This document shows positions 1-7,935 of a stretch of 64,000 bases of DNA, in pieces (the first letter of the stretch is position 1; every line of letters begins with the position of its first letter). Source of the DNA: CAYSPT01 sp964432985 (GTDB lineage Bacteria > Muiribacteriota > CAYSPT01); the NCBI GenBank assembly GCA_964432985.1, contig CAYSPT010000020.1, positions 1-64,000 on the forward strand, written 5' to 3'. Made by a program: the position numbers and the translations under genes. Below the pieces are notes generated by a model. That model saw nothing but the letters and a program-made list of their open reading frames with translations, was not told the DNA's origin and did no database searches.

Positions 1-63
1 GTTCCTGCGTAGGCCCCAACCTTATCAGCAGCAGCATACTACCTGATTTTGTAGCAACAGTAT

Positions 64-1593
64 TTAATCCAGCAGCAAACGCAGTTTGCCGTAATCTACC
101 TTGGAGTTGTGGCGGGGATCCCTGGGGATGTTCATAAAGGTGATTTTCGGATTCTTAAACGGCAAATCCAGTTGCCGGACGCTGGTTTCGAGGCGGCTGC
201 GGTCCGCCGCCGCAGTTTCAACAACCATGTGGATTTCACCGTCGCGCTCCAGTATAGCGGCACAGGTAACGTCCGCCAGTTCAAGGAGTTTCTGCTCGAC
301 GGGAAACGTATAGATGACATTTCCCCCATAAGTGATCCTGTCTTTTACGCGTCCGAAAAGTCGTATTTCACCGTCCTCGTCCACGACACCAGCATCACCG
401 GTACGGTGCCAGATTGTGTCACCGTCCACGATCTTATTCTGACGGAATGATTCGGGGCTGTTCACGTACTCCTTGAGCACGTGATCACCGGTCACGATTA
501 TCTCACCGATGTTTCCCCGGGGAAGACAAAAATCATGGACAGTCTTTCCCGGTGCGATTTCCACTGGTCCATCGTGAGGTTTCAGTATGGCGACCTCGAT
601 CTCCTCAACCTTCTTTCCGACCACCAGTCCCTGCCCTACGTCGGATTCGGCTACCTCCCGGGCATCAATACCGCTGATAGGCTCCGCTTCGGTGGAACCG
701 TAGAGGACGTTCACCTTCGTGTCCGGAAACGCTCTCAGTAACGTACGGGCGATGCTCGGGTACACTGGCGAACCCCCGGTGAATATTGCACGAAATCCGG
801 GATAATCTTTTACCTTCACACAATAGTTGGCCAGTCGCTCATAGAATGCCGCTGAGCCTCCGGAAGTAGTAATTTTCCAGCGCTTAATCTGCTTGACTAT
901 CGTCGGAGGATTGATATCTGCCGGTTTTGCGGGATTGAAATCGGGGATAACGCTGGTAATACCCAGGGCCAAGTTATTGAGGACGAAGACCGGCAGCGTG
1001 GTCAGATCGATATCTTCTTCTTTGAGGTTCAATTCGGAGGATAATACCAGGTGCTGCGTCCAGAGAAAGCGGTGCGTGCGTTTGGCAGCTTTGGGAGTGC
1101 CGGTGCTACCGGTAGTAAAGGTAACCAGGGCCGTATCTTCCCCGGAAATGGTTACGGGATCGAAGTCCTCCTGGGAAACAGGTTTTTTCGTTCGAAAGGG
1201 ATTGTTCCACATGGTGAGCTTGAGGGGAACCTTTCGTATCGGTGGAGATAAAATCCGCAGAAGCTGAGCTTTGACGCTTCCCACGAATCCCTTCGGTTCG
1301 GTTATCTCGATGGCCTGAGCCATGCGTCGGCGGTCTGCCCAGGCATCCACGAAGACTGCCGTTGCCCCGATGTAGAAAATGGCCAGCAGCAACGTGTAGA
1401 GATCGTAGGACATGGGGACGAACACCAGGATGCGATCATCCTTACCCAATCCCTCGTCTCTCAGCCACTCAGCGGTGCGTATGGTGTCTTCGTACAATGT
1501 ACGGTAATTGGCAGGCCGGTCACGGTAAATGATGGCCGTCCTGTCAGGTATGTTTTTACGGTGTTCCAACAAACGGTATACGATGTTTTCCAT
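64..1593 (-). CDS. AMP-dependent acyl-CoA synthetase / ligase (ANL superfamily)
   Basis: This enzyme should activate a carboxylic acid with ATP to an acyl-adenylate and pass it to CoA or another acceptor. Visible ANL motifs are the P-loop TTGSTGTPKAAKRTH near residue 161, YGSTEAEPIS near 300, the HRTGDAGVVDEDG hinge region near 410, and a C-terminal NSKVDYGKL carrying the probable catalytic lysine. About 509 residues is normal for the family. The reading frame extends to a TTG 18 bases upstream, but I chose the ATG because a good promoter lies immediately upstream and its -10 box would overlap the longer start. The TEAEPIS motif recalls OleC-type beta-lactone synthetases and fatty acyl-AMP ligases, but no OleA, OleB or OleD lies nearby, so the substrate is unknown. 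It is a single-gene unit divergent from the pilin-like operon. Confidence 0.85.
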   Translation of the reverse strand: MENIVYRLLEHRKNIPDRTAIIYRDRPANYRTLYEDTIRTAEWLRDEGLGKDDRILVFVPMSYDLYTLLLAIFYIGATAVFVDAWADRRRMAQAIEITEPKGFVGSVKAQLLRILSPPIRKVPLKLTMWNNPFRTKKPVSQEDFDPVTISGEDTALVTFTTGSTGTPKAAKRTHRFLWTQHLVLSSELNLKEEDIDLTTLPVFVLNNLALGITSVIPDFNPAKPADINPPTIVKQIKRWKITTSGGSAAFYERLANYCVKVKDYPGFRAIFTGGSPVYPSIARTLLRAFPDTKVNVLYGSTEAEPISGIDAREVAESDVGQGLVVGKKVEEIEVAILKPHDGPVEIAPGKTVHDFCLPRGNIGEIIVTGDHVLKEYVNSPESFRQNKIVDGDTIWHRTGDAGVVDEDGEIRLFGRVKDRITYGGNVIYTFPVEQKLLELADVTCAAILERDGEIHMVVETAAADRSRLETSVRQLDLPFKNPKITFMNIPRDPRHNSKVDYGKLRLLLD

Positions 1594-1600
1594 GGGTACT

Positions 1601-1630
1601 ATTATATCCAAAACGTCAGTGGTATCTCAA
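1601..1630 (-). promoter_or_regulatory. sigma70-type promoter for the AMP ligase, likely leaderless transcript
   Basis: On the minus strand TTGAGA (1630-1625) and a perfect TATAAT (1606-1601) are separated by 18 bases. The -10 box ends 7 bases before the chosen ATG at 1593, so transcription should start at or next to the start codon. No Shine-Dalgarno sequence lies between them. Confidence 0.6.
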
Positions 1631-1713
1631 ATGCATTTAAACTGAAAACTGCAGTTGATGTTCTGCAGTTGTTCAGAAGTGAGGGCAGTTCGTACGTATG
1701 TGGGCGCCTTTCC

Positions 1714-1743
1714 TTGCACGGACTCTGCCTTTAGATGTACAGT
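1714..1743 (+). promoter_or_regulatory. possible promoter of the pilin-like operon
   Basis: TTGCAC and TACAGT are separated by 18 bases, about 60 bases upstream of the first pilin start. The match is partial, so this is a weak call based only on position and hexamers. Confidence 0.3.
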
Positions 1744-1801
1744 AGTAGCAGCAAACGTAGGAGAAAAAAACTGCATATTAGAGTACAGGAGAAACACTCT
1801 T

Positions 1802-2296
1802 ATGTTCTGCAGCGTAAAACTGGTGACGGGTAACTATACCAACAGGTTCAGCACCGGTGCTTCCATGGTCGAACTCATGGTTGCTCTGGTGATTTTTTCC
1901 CTGGCAGTGTTACCTATACTCAAAGTGTTTTCAGGCGGTTCCCGGGCAGCTCTCAAGCACAGAGAGTACGCCAACGTCGTGCTTATCGCTCAGGACACCA
2001 TGGAAATCTGCCGCGGATACAATTTCGAGTTTATGGCGGAAGAAAGTCAACCGGAGGCGGCTCTCAAGCAAAAAACTCTTGAATATGATTTCGCTGACGA
2101 AGCCGGGGCCATCGATAATTACCCCGGAGAGGTGACCCTGGCGGGGATCACCTATTCACGCACCGTTGACATCAAACCCGTATCAAGTGAGGGAATGTAC
2201 AAACTCAACGTAGTGACGGTAACGATAGCATGGACGGATACAAAAGGAAAAGAACTGGATTACGAAGTGTTCACGGCCATAGCCAAAACACGTTGA
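1802..2296 (+). CDS. type IV prepilin-like protein (GspI/PilV-like)
   Basis: A small prepilin-like protein of 164 residues. An 18-19 residue leader ends in Gly, followed by ASMVELMVALVIFSLAVLP, which is the N-methylation helix with the conserved Glu at +5 of the mature protein. The open frame begins 147 bases further upstream, but the ATG used here has an AGGAG site 10 bases before it and gives a normal leader. The rest is a globular pilin head with no motif I recognise. Its stop overlaps the next gene start (TGATG), so the two are translationally coupled. It probably builds a pilus or type II secretion pseudopilus with the next two genes. No ATPase, platform or prepilin peptidase gene is in the window. 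Confidence 0.75.
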   Translation: MFCSVKLVTGNYTNRFSTGASMVELMVALVIFSLAVLPILKVFSGGSRAALKHREYANVVLIAQDTMEICRGYNFEFMAEESQPEAALKQKTLEYDFADEAGAIDNYPGEVTLAGITYSRTVDIKPVSSEGMYKLNVVTVTIAWTDTKGKELDYEVFTAIAKTR

Positions 2297-2922
2297 TGGT
2301 GAAACGCAGGGGATTCACCCTGGTGGAGATTTCAATCTACGTGACGCTGGCGGCCCTGTTTCTCATTGGTGCCTACCGCCTATTCATATCCAGCCGACGC
2401 ACCTATACCGTCACGACCCAGAATATGATCACCAACGAGCAGGCACGGAAAATCATCAATTATTTGAACTTCGAGCTGAGAAGGGCCAACCATGTCCAGG
2501 AACCACCTCTTTTAGAGAGTGAAACGGATATCTCAGATGAAAATTCCGCCAGGCTTGTTTACATCATCCAGCGGGCCGATCCTTCCCGGAATCCCACAGC
2601 GGGAAGAATTTTCCAGCAGACCAGCGTGGAGCTGGAAGTCAATAAAAATACTGAAACCGGGCTCTGCGAACTGACCCGGAAGAAAATCGAATACGACTAC
2701 AACGGGAATGCAAGTGCCACTGAAGAAAGCGTATTGTACGGTGACATCGATGAGTTGAAGTTCTGGCGTATCGGCCACTCTCCCGGCAATCCGCAGAGCG
2801 GCCCTAAAGTGGTTCATTTTCAATTGAGGATGCAGCGAGTCAAGGATCCGTTGGATTCGGAGATGAAATACACGGTTGACTACCAGTCATCGATATTTGT
2901 CAGGGGAGAAAAGATCCTGTGA
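2296..2922 (+). CDS. prepilin-type protein (GspJ/PilW-like)
   Basis: A 208-residue prepilin. A very short leader MVKRRG precedes FTLVEISIYVTLAALFLIG, the classic prepilin peptidase site (G|FTLVE) and hydrophobic helix. The start was chosen because the ATG overlaps the upstream stop as TGATG. A longer frame exists but would add a non-pilin extension. The C-terminal half has no recognisable motif. In the usual I-J-K order of minor pseudopilins this would be the J member. The last 18 or so codons, with the stop, are the first copy of a 55 bp tandem duplication that runs into the next gene. Confidence 0.8.
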   Translation: MVKRRGFTLVEISIYVTLAALFLIGAYRLFISSRRTYTVTTQNMITNEQARKIINYLNFELRRANHVQEPPLLESETDISDENSARLVYIIQRADPSRNPTAGRIFQQTSVELEVNKNTETGLCELTRKKIEYDYNGNASATEESVLYGDIDELKFWRIGHSPGNPQSGPKVVHFQLRMQRVKDPLDSEMKYTVDYQSSIFVRGEKIL

Positions 2923-2987
2923 GTGCTCAATCGACTACCAGTCATCGATATTTGTCAGAGGAGAGAAGATCCTGTGAGTGCTCAATG
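2878..2987 (+). repeat. 55 bp tandem duplication across a stop-start junction
   Basis: Two adjacent 55 bp units, 2878-2932 and 2933-2987, differ at two internal positions plus the last base. Each holds the 3' coding end of the pilin gene, a purine-rich ribosome binding site and a GTGA overlap of stop and GTG start. Because 55 is not a multiple of three, the first GTG reads into a stop 23 codons later and only the second GTG opens the long downstream frame. Confidence 0.9.
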
Positions 2988-5277
2988 TAAACTATGGTGT
3001 CGTCCCGCGCGTAGGAGGCGGGGGTCCGCCATTCTCGCGGCGGTTATCATCGCCGTGGTTCTGGGTATCCTGGTTATTGGATTCAGCCAGTTCATGAGCT
3101 TTCAGATAAGCTCTATCGGATACGAAGCCCAGCGTTACATGGCCCTGAATGTGGCCGAAGCCGGGCTGAACGTGGCCCTGGCAGAATTGAGAAAAAATTA
3201 CTCCTTCGCCACGCATACCATGAATGACGGACAATGGGGCAGCGCTCTTCCCCTGACTCTTTTCCTGCCCGAAGTGGACGATCTTGACGACACCGAACTG
3301 GATATTAACTCCTCCAGCGGGGATAGCGGTACGCTGCAGGGGGAGCTGAAACATGGTTTTTTCAAGGTCCGGGTAGGTGTTGTGGACAACGCAGTGGACA
3401 ATCCCAACACACCCAATGAGCGGGAAGACGAAAAGTACCTGCTCATCGAGTCCGTCGGTGCAGTGGGAGACACGTACCGTAAAATAACCGCCCTGGTTGA
3501 AAAACGGTCACCCGGACGGGAATTTCTCATGTATGATGCCGACATACTGTCAATCATATTCGGAAAACCGGGGGACAGCAACTTCAATATCTTCCGTGAC
3601 GGAAACCTCTACGGTCACAACGGTATCGTGGCCGGCCGTATACTAACCAACGGAGGAAATCCCTGCGCTGCGGGCACCCGCAACAAGATTCTCAACCTGT
3701 ACCGCATGACTGCCCCTAACGGCAGAATTTGGCTTTTCGACAATATACCGCTGTCGTATTACCGTGAAACATCACCCGGATATTACAGCCGTGACACCGC
3801 CACCCTGCACCGCACCGCCACCCGGCCGCCATCCAGTGAGTACGTGAAACACCCTGAAAATTTCGACAAGAGATGGCACCCGTTCACCTCAGCTCAGGAC
3901 CCGTCGCTCAGCGAGGCGGACCGGCAGAAATTCAAAAATGTGATAATGGACGTCAACGATCAGCCGCCTCCGTCCCTCGACATCGGAGTGGCGGTGGATT
4001 ACTACCGGGAGATGGCTGATCAAGACGGCCTGGTTATTACCTCTTCCACATCAGGTTTGAAAGATTATTTTCCCGTGTCCGATGACGGAAAGCAGGTTTA
4101 CGAGATTGATTTCAAGGATTTCAAAAAATCTGATGATCCCTCCTGCTCCAACGGCGTCATTTTCAGCGAGGTCCCCCTTACTATCTGGGGAAACCCCGAC
4201 AAAGACTACACGATCGTCTCCACCGAAGACATTTTCATCGTGGGAGATTTCAACCAGCACGAAACGTTCAACCAGAGTTATCGCAACATCTCCTCCAGTG
4301 GGAACCAGCAGCAATTCCGCCAGGAGCATTCAGTCTCCGACTACCAGGAGAGGGACGCTCTGCACAACGACATCAACAAGGATTACCACCAGGGAGTTTC
4401 CATCGTTTCAGACAAGAACATCTGGTATGATTTCCGCAGCCCCTGCAAGGTCCTGAAAAAGGAATTGAAAGCCTACCTGGAATATGAGCTGGTAGAGGCC
4501 ATCCTGCAGACCCCAAGCGCCGATCGTGATGCTCTGAGAAGAGATGTTAACCGGGTGACCTCCGGTCCGCTGGCCACCGCTTCGGGAAGAACGGTTACAA
4601 TCCCCTCCTCCATCAGCAGTGAGGTGATCGAAACCCGTATGGAGGATTATTTCAGCGCCGGCAGCAACCAGGGACAGGACACCTGCAGTATAGATGAAGC
4701 GGACGACACACTGATCGATGACATCGTAGACAAATGTTCTGACGGATCACTGTCGTCACAGGAACGCCACGAACTAGTTGAACAGCTCTGGACAGCCATT
4801 GAAAACGAAGAGTTTACTACTGATTCCGACCGCTATGAGCGGGCAGCCTGGAACCTGCCCCGGCGCCTTTTTTCTTTTGTTTCTACCTTCCGACAGAACG
4901 ACGATAACCTGTACTATCCCGAGATGACGATAAACGCCGCCATGTGGAGCAGCGCCCGGCGTGATCCGGAGAACTGGTGGGGCGGCCCCGACTACGTACT
5001 CAGGTACAATGAGATCGGGAACCGCGACTGCGATATGAACTATGGCGCCTACCTGGATGATCCCTTCGATCTGATTCAACGGGTGTTCGGATCGGAAGTG
5101 AGGCTTTCCAATAAGGACATTCCTCGATATCCGGGAATCAGGTACCACCCTCCCATGCGCAAGAAAATCTATGACAAGTCGCTTCCCCGGATTTCCTCGC
5201 CCAATGATCCGAAGACGTTTGCCGTTATCTCCTGGCAGGATATTAAGGTGGAAAAAGCAGTCTTCGATGGATTTTAA
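2974..5277 (+). CDS. large PilX/GspK-like pilus-associated protein
   Basis: A 767-residue protein with an N-terminal basic stretch RPARRRRG, then a single hydrophobic helix (SAILAAVIIAVVLGILVIG) and the phrase ALNVAEAGLNVALAEL, typical of PilX-type minor pilins (AEAG motif after the helix). The remaining roughly 680 residues form a large exported domain rich in Asp, Asn and Tyr, with no motif I recognise. GTG start chosen: AGAGGAG lies 10 bases upstream inside the second unit of the tandem duplication. It is the last gene of the three-gene operon and may cap the fibre or act as a K-type subunit. Its unusual length suggests an adhesin-like or substrate-binding head, which is inference. Confidence 0.7.
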   Translation: MSAQCKLWCRPARRRRGSAILAAVIIAVVLGILVIGFSQFMSFQISSIGYEAQRYMALNVAEAGLNVALAELRKNYSFATHTMNDGQWGSALPLTLFLPEVDDLDDTELDINSSSGDSGTLQGELKHGFFKVRVGVVDNAVDNPNTPNEREDEKYLLIESVGAVGDTYRKITALVEKRSPGREFLMYDADILSIIFGKPGDSNFNIFRDGNLYGHNGIVAGRILTNGGNPCAAGTRNKILNLYRMTAPNGRIWLFDNIPLSYYRETSPGYYSRDTATLHRTATRPPSSEYVKHPENFDKRWHPFTSAQDPSLSEADRQKFKNVIMDVNDQPPPSLDIGVAVDYYREMADQDGLVITSSTSGLKDYFPVSDDGKQVYEIDFKDFKKSDDPSCSNGVIFSEVPLTIWGNPDKDYTIVSTEDIFIVGDFNQHETFNQSYRNISSSGNQQQFRQEHSVSDYQERDALHNDINKDYHQGVSIVSDKNIWYDFRSPCKVLKKELKAYLEYELVEAILQTPSADRDALRRDVNRVTSGPLATASGRTVTIPSSISSEVIETRMEDYFSAGSNQGQDTCSIDEADDTLIDDIVDKCSDGSLSSQERHELVEQLWTAIENEEFTTDSDRYERAAWNLPRRLFSFVSTFRQNDDNLYYPEMTINAAMWSSARRDPENWWGGPDYVLRYNEIGNRDCDMNYGAYLDDPFDLIQRVFGSEVRLSNKDIPRYPGIRYHPPMRKKIYDKSLPRISSPNDPKTFAVISWQDIKVEKAVFDGF

Positions 5278-5283
5278 ACCGGG

Positions 5284-5940
5284 CTAAATCCTGCGGGCCA
5301 CCAGTAACTGGTTGGCCAATACACGATCAAACCCTAATCTGCAGATGAACCGTTCTATGGCCAGTTCGAAGGGTAATCCCACCGGTGACAGCATGAATTT
5401 CCGCGATTCAAGCACGTGAAAACCGCAGCGGCGAACCAAAGAGGCCAGTTCTCTGAGGGTAAAAGTACGCACATGTCCGCTTTCTTTAAGCAGCCCCAGC
5501 GCGGAGGCGAGGTGCTCCATGAACGGATCGGGAGTCGACAGTACCAGTACTCCCCCCGGCCGCAGTATTCGGCCGCACTCGCTGACCATACGTGAAGCGT
5601 CCGCCACATGCTCGATCACTGCCGTAGCGATAACCACATCCGCCGTTTCCCGCTTAAGCGGGAGGCACGCTGCTTCGCACTGGCATTTATGCACCCGGTC
5701 CCCGCGGCAGGCAGAGAGAAGTTCGAAGCTGAGATCCAGACCTATATACAAAAGAGATCCCAAATGGCTTTCAAGCATTTGAAGCATGAGCCCATCCGCT
5801 GTCCCCACATCCACCAGAACCGCGAGACGGTGGTCGCAATGGCGCTTCAGTGCCTGTTCCACTTCATGGGTCCGGCGTTTCAGGCGATAGGAGTGCTGGA
5901 GATTGCTCTTCCTGCGAAGGTGGTAACCAGAATCGCACAT
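5284..5940 (-). CDS. class I SAM-dependent methyltransferase
   Basis: A Rossmann-fold methyltransferase of about 218 residues. Motif I is VLVDVGTADGLML, the acidic post-I loop is GLDLS, motif II region is VIATAVIEHV and the post-II strand is LRPGGVLVLSTP, all typical of Methyltransf_11. The start is uncertain: ATG 5940 avoids overlap, while GTG 5967 would overlap the upstream gene by 14 bases, and a still longer frame is unlikely. Neither has a strong ribosome binding site. It sits 13 bases after a BtaA-like transferase, so a BtaB-like role (N-trimethylation of the homoserine head group of a betaine lipid) is attractive but is inference from context. It ends 6 bases from the convergent pilin operon. 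Confidence 0.8.
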   Translation of the reverse strand: MCDSGYHLRRKSNLQHSYRLKRRTHEVEQALKRHCDHRLAVLVDVGTADGLMLQMLESHLGSLLYIGLDLSFELLSACRGDRVHKCQCEAACLPLKRETADVVIATAVIEHVADASRMVSECGRILRPGGVLVLSTPDPFMEHLASALGLLKESGHVRTFTLRELASLVRRCGFHVLESRKFMLSPVGLPFELAIERFICRLGFDRVLANQLLVARRI

Positions 5941-5953
5941 TCCGTGCGGCTGA

Positions 5954-7045
5954 TTAAGCTTTTTCACCGATGATAAACCGTTTGTAGAAAAAGGCTTTGT
6001 CACGGAGAAACAGTTCTCTGGAAAGCTCTTCGTTGCAGGTGAAAACCGAATCCTCGGGTAGCTCCCGGTCAACCATCATGTTCCAGAAGGCCAGGCGGGC
6101 GCCGCTGGTGGCGTAGTCCTCGATATCCCGCAACACCGAGCGAGCGAGATCAACATCCATGTATTCGAAAATATCCGACATGTTGAAGGCGGCAAACTCG
6201 CGTTTCCCATGTGCTTCCATGGCTTCCGACACGGTACCCAGAAACGGAGTAATATTGGTAATGTTCTTCTTTATTTTTTCGAAATTCTTCTTTCGCAAAT
6301 AGTGGGGCAACGCGTGCAGAGGAAAGGAGCCGATGAGAATGAAGTTGAGATAGGGGTTGGAATAGTTGGGGATTTCGGTTACGGCATGCTCTACCCGTTT
6401 AAGTAACCGGGAAGCCAGGCTCCCTTCGGCGTAGCGGAAGAACTCCACGTCCCGTCCCAAACGACCCATGACAAATTTGCTGAAGAATACGTGGACCATG
6501 AGCCTGAACCGCTGGTTGGCCCAGGTATCATGGTAATACTCACGTTGTTGCTCGATTGTCTTATCTTCGAGAAGTTCCATCACATGCTTCTGGCTGTGAA
6601 CCAGAGGCAGTACCCGTGTACGGAACAGCTTGAAATACCGTTCGAATTTCCCGTGATAGATAATACCTTGTTCGATGTGTTTTATATTGTGCGTGAAAAA
6701 CTGCTGAGAAGCAGGTGAAAGATCATTTTTCAAGGCATGATAGATGTGAAAGCGTTCCTGACACGGTTGAAAACCTAAAAAATCAAGTGTCTTTTCATAA
6801 CTCAGGTGTTTAATGGCGGCGATCCTGAGCTCCAGGCAGGCAATTTGAGTCTGGTTAAGATCCGCGGCTATAACCTGCTCTGGGTCGTGAACAAGCATGG
6901 ACAGAGAATTGTCACCAGCGCTGGCGACTGAGAGACAGAGATCTCCCGGTTGTATCCGGAGGCCTTCCATCAGGATATCCGCGTCTTCCCAGCAGTTGGC
7001 GTATCGAATAAAATCGAATCTGGCTCGATGCTGTATCTCGGTCAT
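5954..7045 (-). CDS. btaA: DUF3419 / BtaA-like 3-amino-3-carboxypropyltransferase
   Basis: A 363-residue protein resembling the DUF3419 family, whose characterised member BtaA moves the 3-amino-3-carboxypropyl group of SAM onto diacylglycerol, the first step of betaine lipid (DGTS) synthesis. Visible marks are the N-terminal YANCWEDADILMEGL, the SAM-binding-like SVASAGDNSLSMLV followed by VIAADLNQTQIACLELR, and FAAFNMSDIFEYMD near residue 283, all in the order seen in the family. The start ATG overlaps the stop of the preceding zinc-ribbon gene (ATGA). Together with the downstream methyltransferase it forms a candidate btaA-btaB unit. Membership is by eye, and some DUF3419 proteins have unknown substrates. 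Confidence 0.75.
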   Translation of the reverse strand: MTEIQHRARFDFIRYANCWEDADILMEGLRIQPGDLCLSVASAGDNSLSMLVHDPEQVIAADLNQTQIACLELRIAAIKHLSYEKTLDFLGFQPCQERFHIYHALKNDLSPASQQFFTHNIKHIEQGIIYHGKFERYFKLFRTRVLPLVHSQKHVMELLEDKTIEQQREYYHDTWANQRFRLMVHVFFSKFVMGRLGRDVEFFRYAEGSLASRLLKRVEHAVTEIPNYSNPYLNFILIGSFPLHALPHYLRKKNFEKIKKNITNITPFLGTVSEAMEAHGKREFAAFNMSDIFEYMDVDLARSVLRDIEDYATSGARLAFWNMMVDRELPEDSVFTCNEELSRELFLRDKAFFYKRFIIGEKA

Positions 7046-7290
7046 AATTCTGTATCGGGAAGTTCAGTGGGATTGATATATGACTGCAGCAATCCGCACT
7101 CCGGGCACGCGTAGGTGGTTACAGCCAGGGAGTTTCCCTCTGCTGTCACCATTCTCATCAGCTCTCTTTTGGGAACTCCCGGCAACCATGCTTCCTGGCA
7201 TACGGAGTTAACCACTCCCGGATCATTAACATCACGACGGCGGCCGGGAATCATATCGAGATCACACTTCGGGCATATTCTTTTTTTCAC
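7042..7290 (-). CDS. small zinc-ribbon protein
   Basis: An 82-residue protein with two CPxC knuckles, CPKC near residue 6 and CPEC near residue 62, the usual spacing for a four-cysteine zinc ribbon. GTG start with AAAGGA 7 bases upstream. It is translationally coupled to the BtaA-like gene through ATGA and is the first gene of that small operon. Function unknown; a nucleic-acid or protein-binding accessory is possible. I do not see the hydrophobic N-terminus expected of a Trm112-like methyltransferase activator. Confidence 0.6.
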   Translation of the reverse strand: MKKRICPKCDLDMIPGRRRDVNDPGVVNSVCQEAWLPGVPKRELMRMVTAEGNSLAVTTYACPECGLLQSYINPTELPDTEL

Positions 7291-7363
7291 GTTCCAATCC
7301 TTTCACCAGGTCATACTCACGAACCGGCGCGGAAAGCTTCCGCGTTGCCGTGCGTGTTCGTAT

Positions 7364-7440
7364 TCTACCATGGGTAGCCCTAGTCTACCATGGGTAGCCC
7401 TAGTCTACCATGGGTAGCCCTAGTCTACCATGGGTAGCCT
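7364..7440. repeat. four tandem 20 bp hairpin units
   Basis: A 20 bp unit (TCTACCATGGGTAGCCCTAG) occurs almost four times head to tail, the last copy ending divergently. Each unit holds the inverted repeat CTACC-ATG-GGTAG, so the array can form four consecutive small hairpins. The 334 bases between the zinc-ribbon gene and the cold-shock gene hold this array and the cold-shock terminator, and otherwise nothing I recognise. Confidence 0.9.
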
Positions 7441-7562
7441 AAGATTAACAGCTGTAATATTGTGAGTTGCCATGAACGAGAAGAGAGCCCCAGAAAGCTG
7501 GCAGCTTTCTATCAGCCTGTAGGACATTATTCAGTAGCAATGTCTCTGCGTCCCTCCCTTAT

Positions 7563-7602
7563 AAAAAAAGAACCCCGGGGATATCCCGGGATTCCTTTTT
7601 AA
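7563..7602 (-). terminator. rho-independent terminator of the cold-shock gene
   Basis: A GC-rich stem built from CCCGGG on both sides of a GATAT loop is flanked by A-rich and T-rich tracts on opposite sides, so it can act in both directions. It starts about 20 bases beyond the csp stop codon on the minus strand. Confidence 0.75.
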
Positions 7603-7624
7603 TTGTTTCGGTTTAGTCAAACGG

Positions 7625-7828
7625 TTACAGAGGCACTACATTAGTAGCAGCCGGACCTTTTTTGCCTTCCCCGATCTCGAACTCCACATTCTGCTCTTCT
7701 GCGAGAGTCTTGAAACCATCCATCTGGATGCTCGTGTGATGCACAAACAGATCCTCTCCCCCGTCATCGGGAGTGATGAAACCATAACCCTTTTGATCGT
7801 TGAACCATTTTACTTTTCCTGTCGGCAT
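7625..7828 (-). CDS. cspA: cold-shock domain protein (CspA family)
   Basis: A complete 67-residue single cold-shock domain. It carries GKVKWFN at the N-terminus, RNP1 as KGYGFI and RNP2 as DLFVHHT, then KGPAATNVVPL at the end. Such proteins bind single-stranded RNA and DNA and melt mRNA structure. ATG start with GGAGGAAG 5 bases upstream. About 107 bases separate it from the next gene, giving room for a leader, but I did not find a convincing promoter. Monocistronic with its own terminator. Confidence 0.95.
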   Translation of the reverse strand: MPTGKVKWFNDQKGYGFITPDDGGEDLFVHHTSIQMDGFKTLAEEQNVEFEIGEGKKGPAATNVVPL

Positions 7829-7935
7829 GATGCTTCCTCCATTCGCTTTCTCGTTTTATGTGTCATCTGGGCATTTTGTATATCCCATGTAATGTCAAAC
7901 TCTGGTTACTTTCACCCTCCTCTGCTGTTGTAATA

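Noticed and set aside
7042..7290. Trm112-like activator for the Trm9-like methyltransferase
   Set aside because: It is a four-cysteine zinc ribbon, but its sequence between the knuckles and its operon with the BtaA-like gene do not fit Trm112.
7364..7440. Possible small CRISPR array
   Set aside because: Units are 20 bp and directly adjacent with no spacers, and no cas gene is present.
7829..7935. Promoter and thermosensor in the cspA leader
   Set aside because: A TTGACA is present, but no -10 box at proper spacing was found and no leader structure could be supported by eye.
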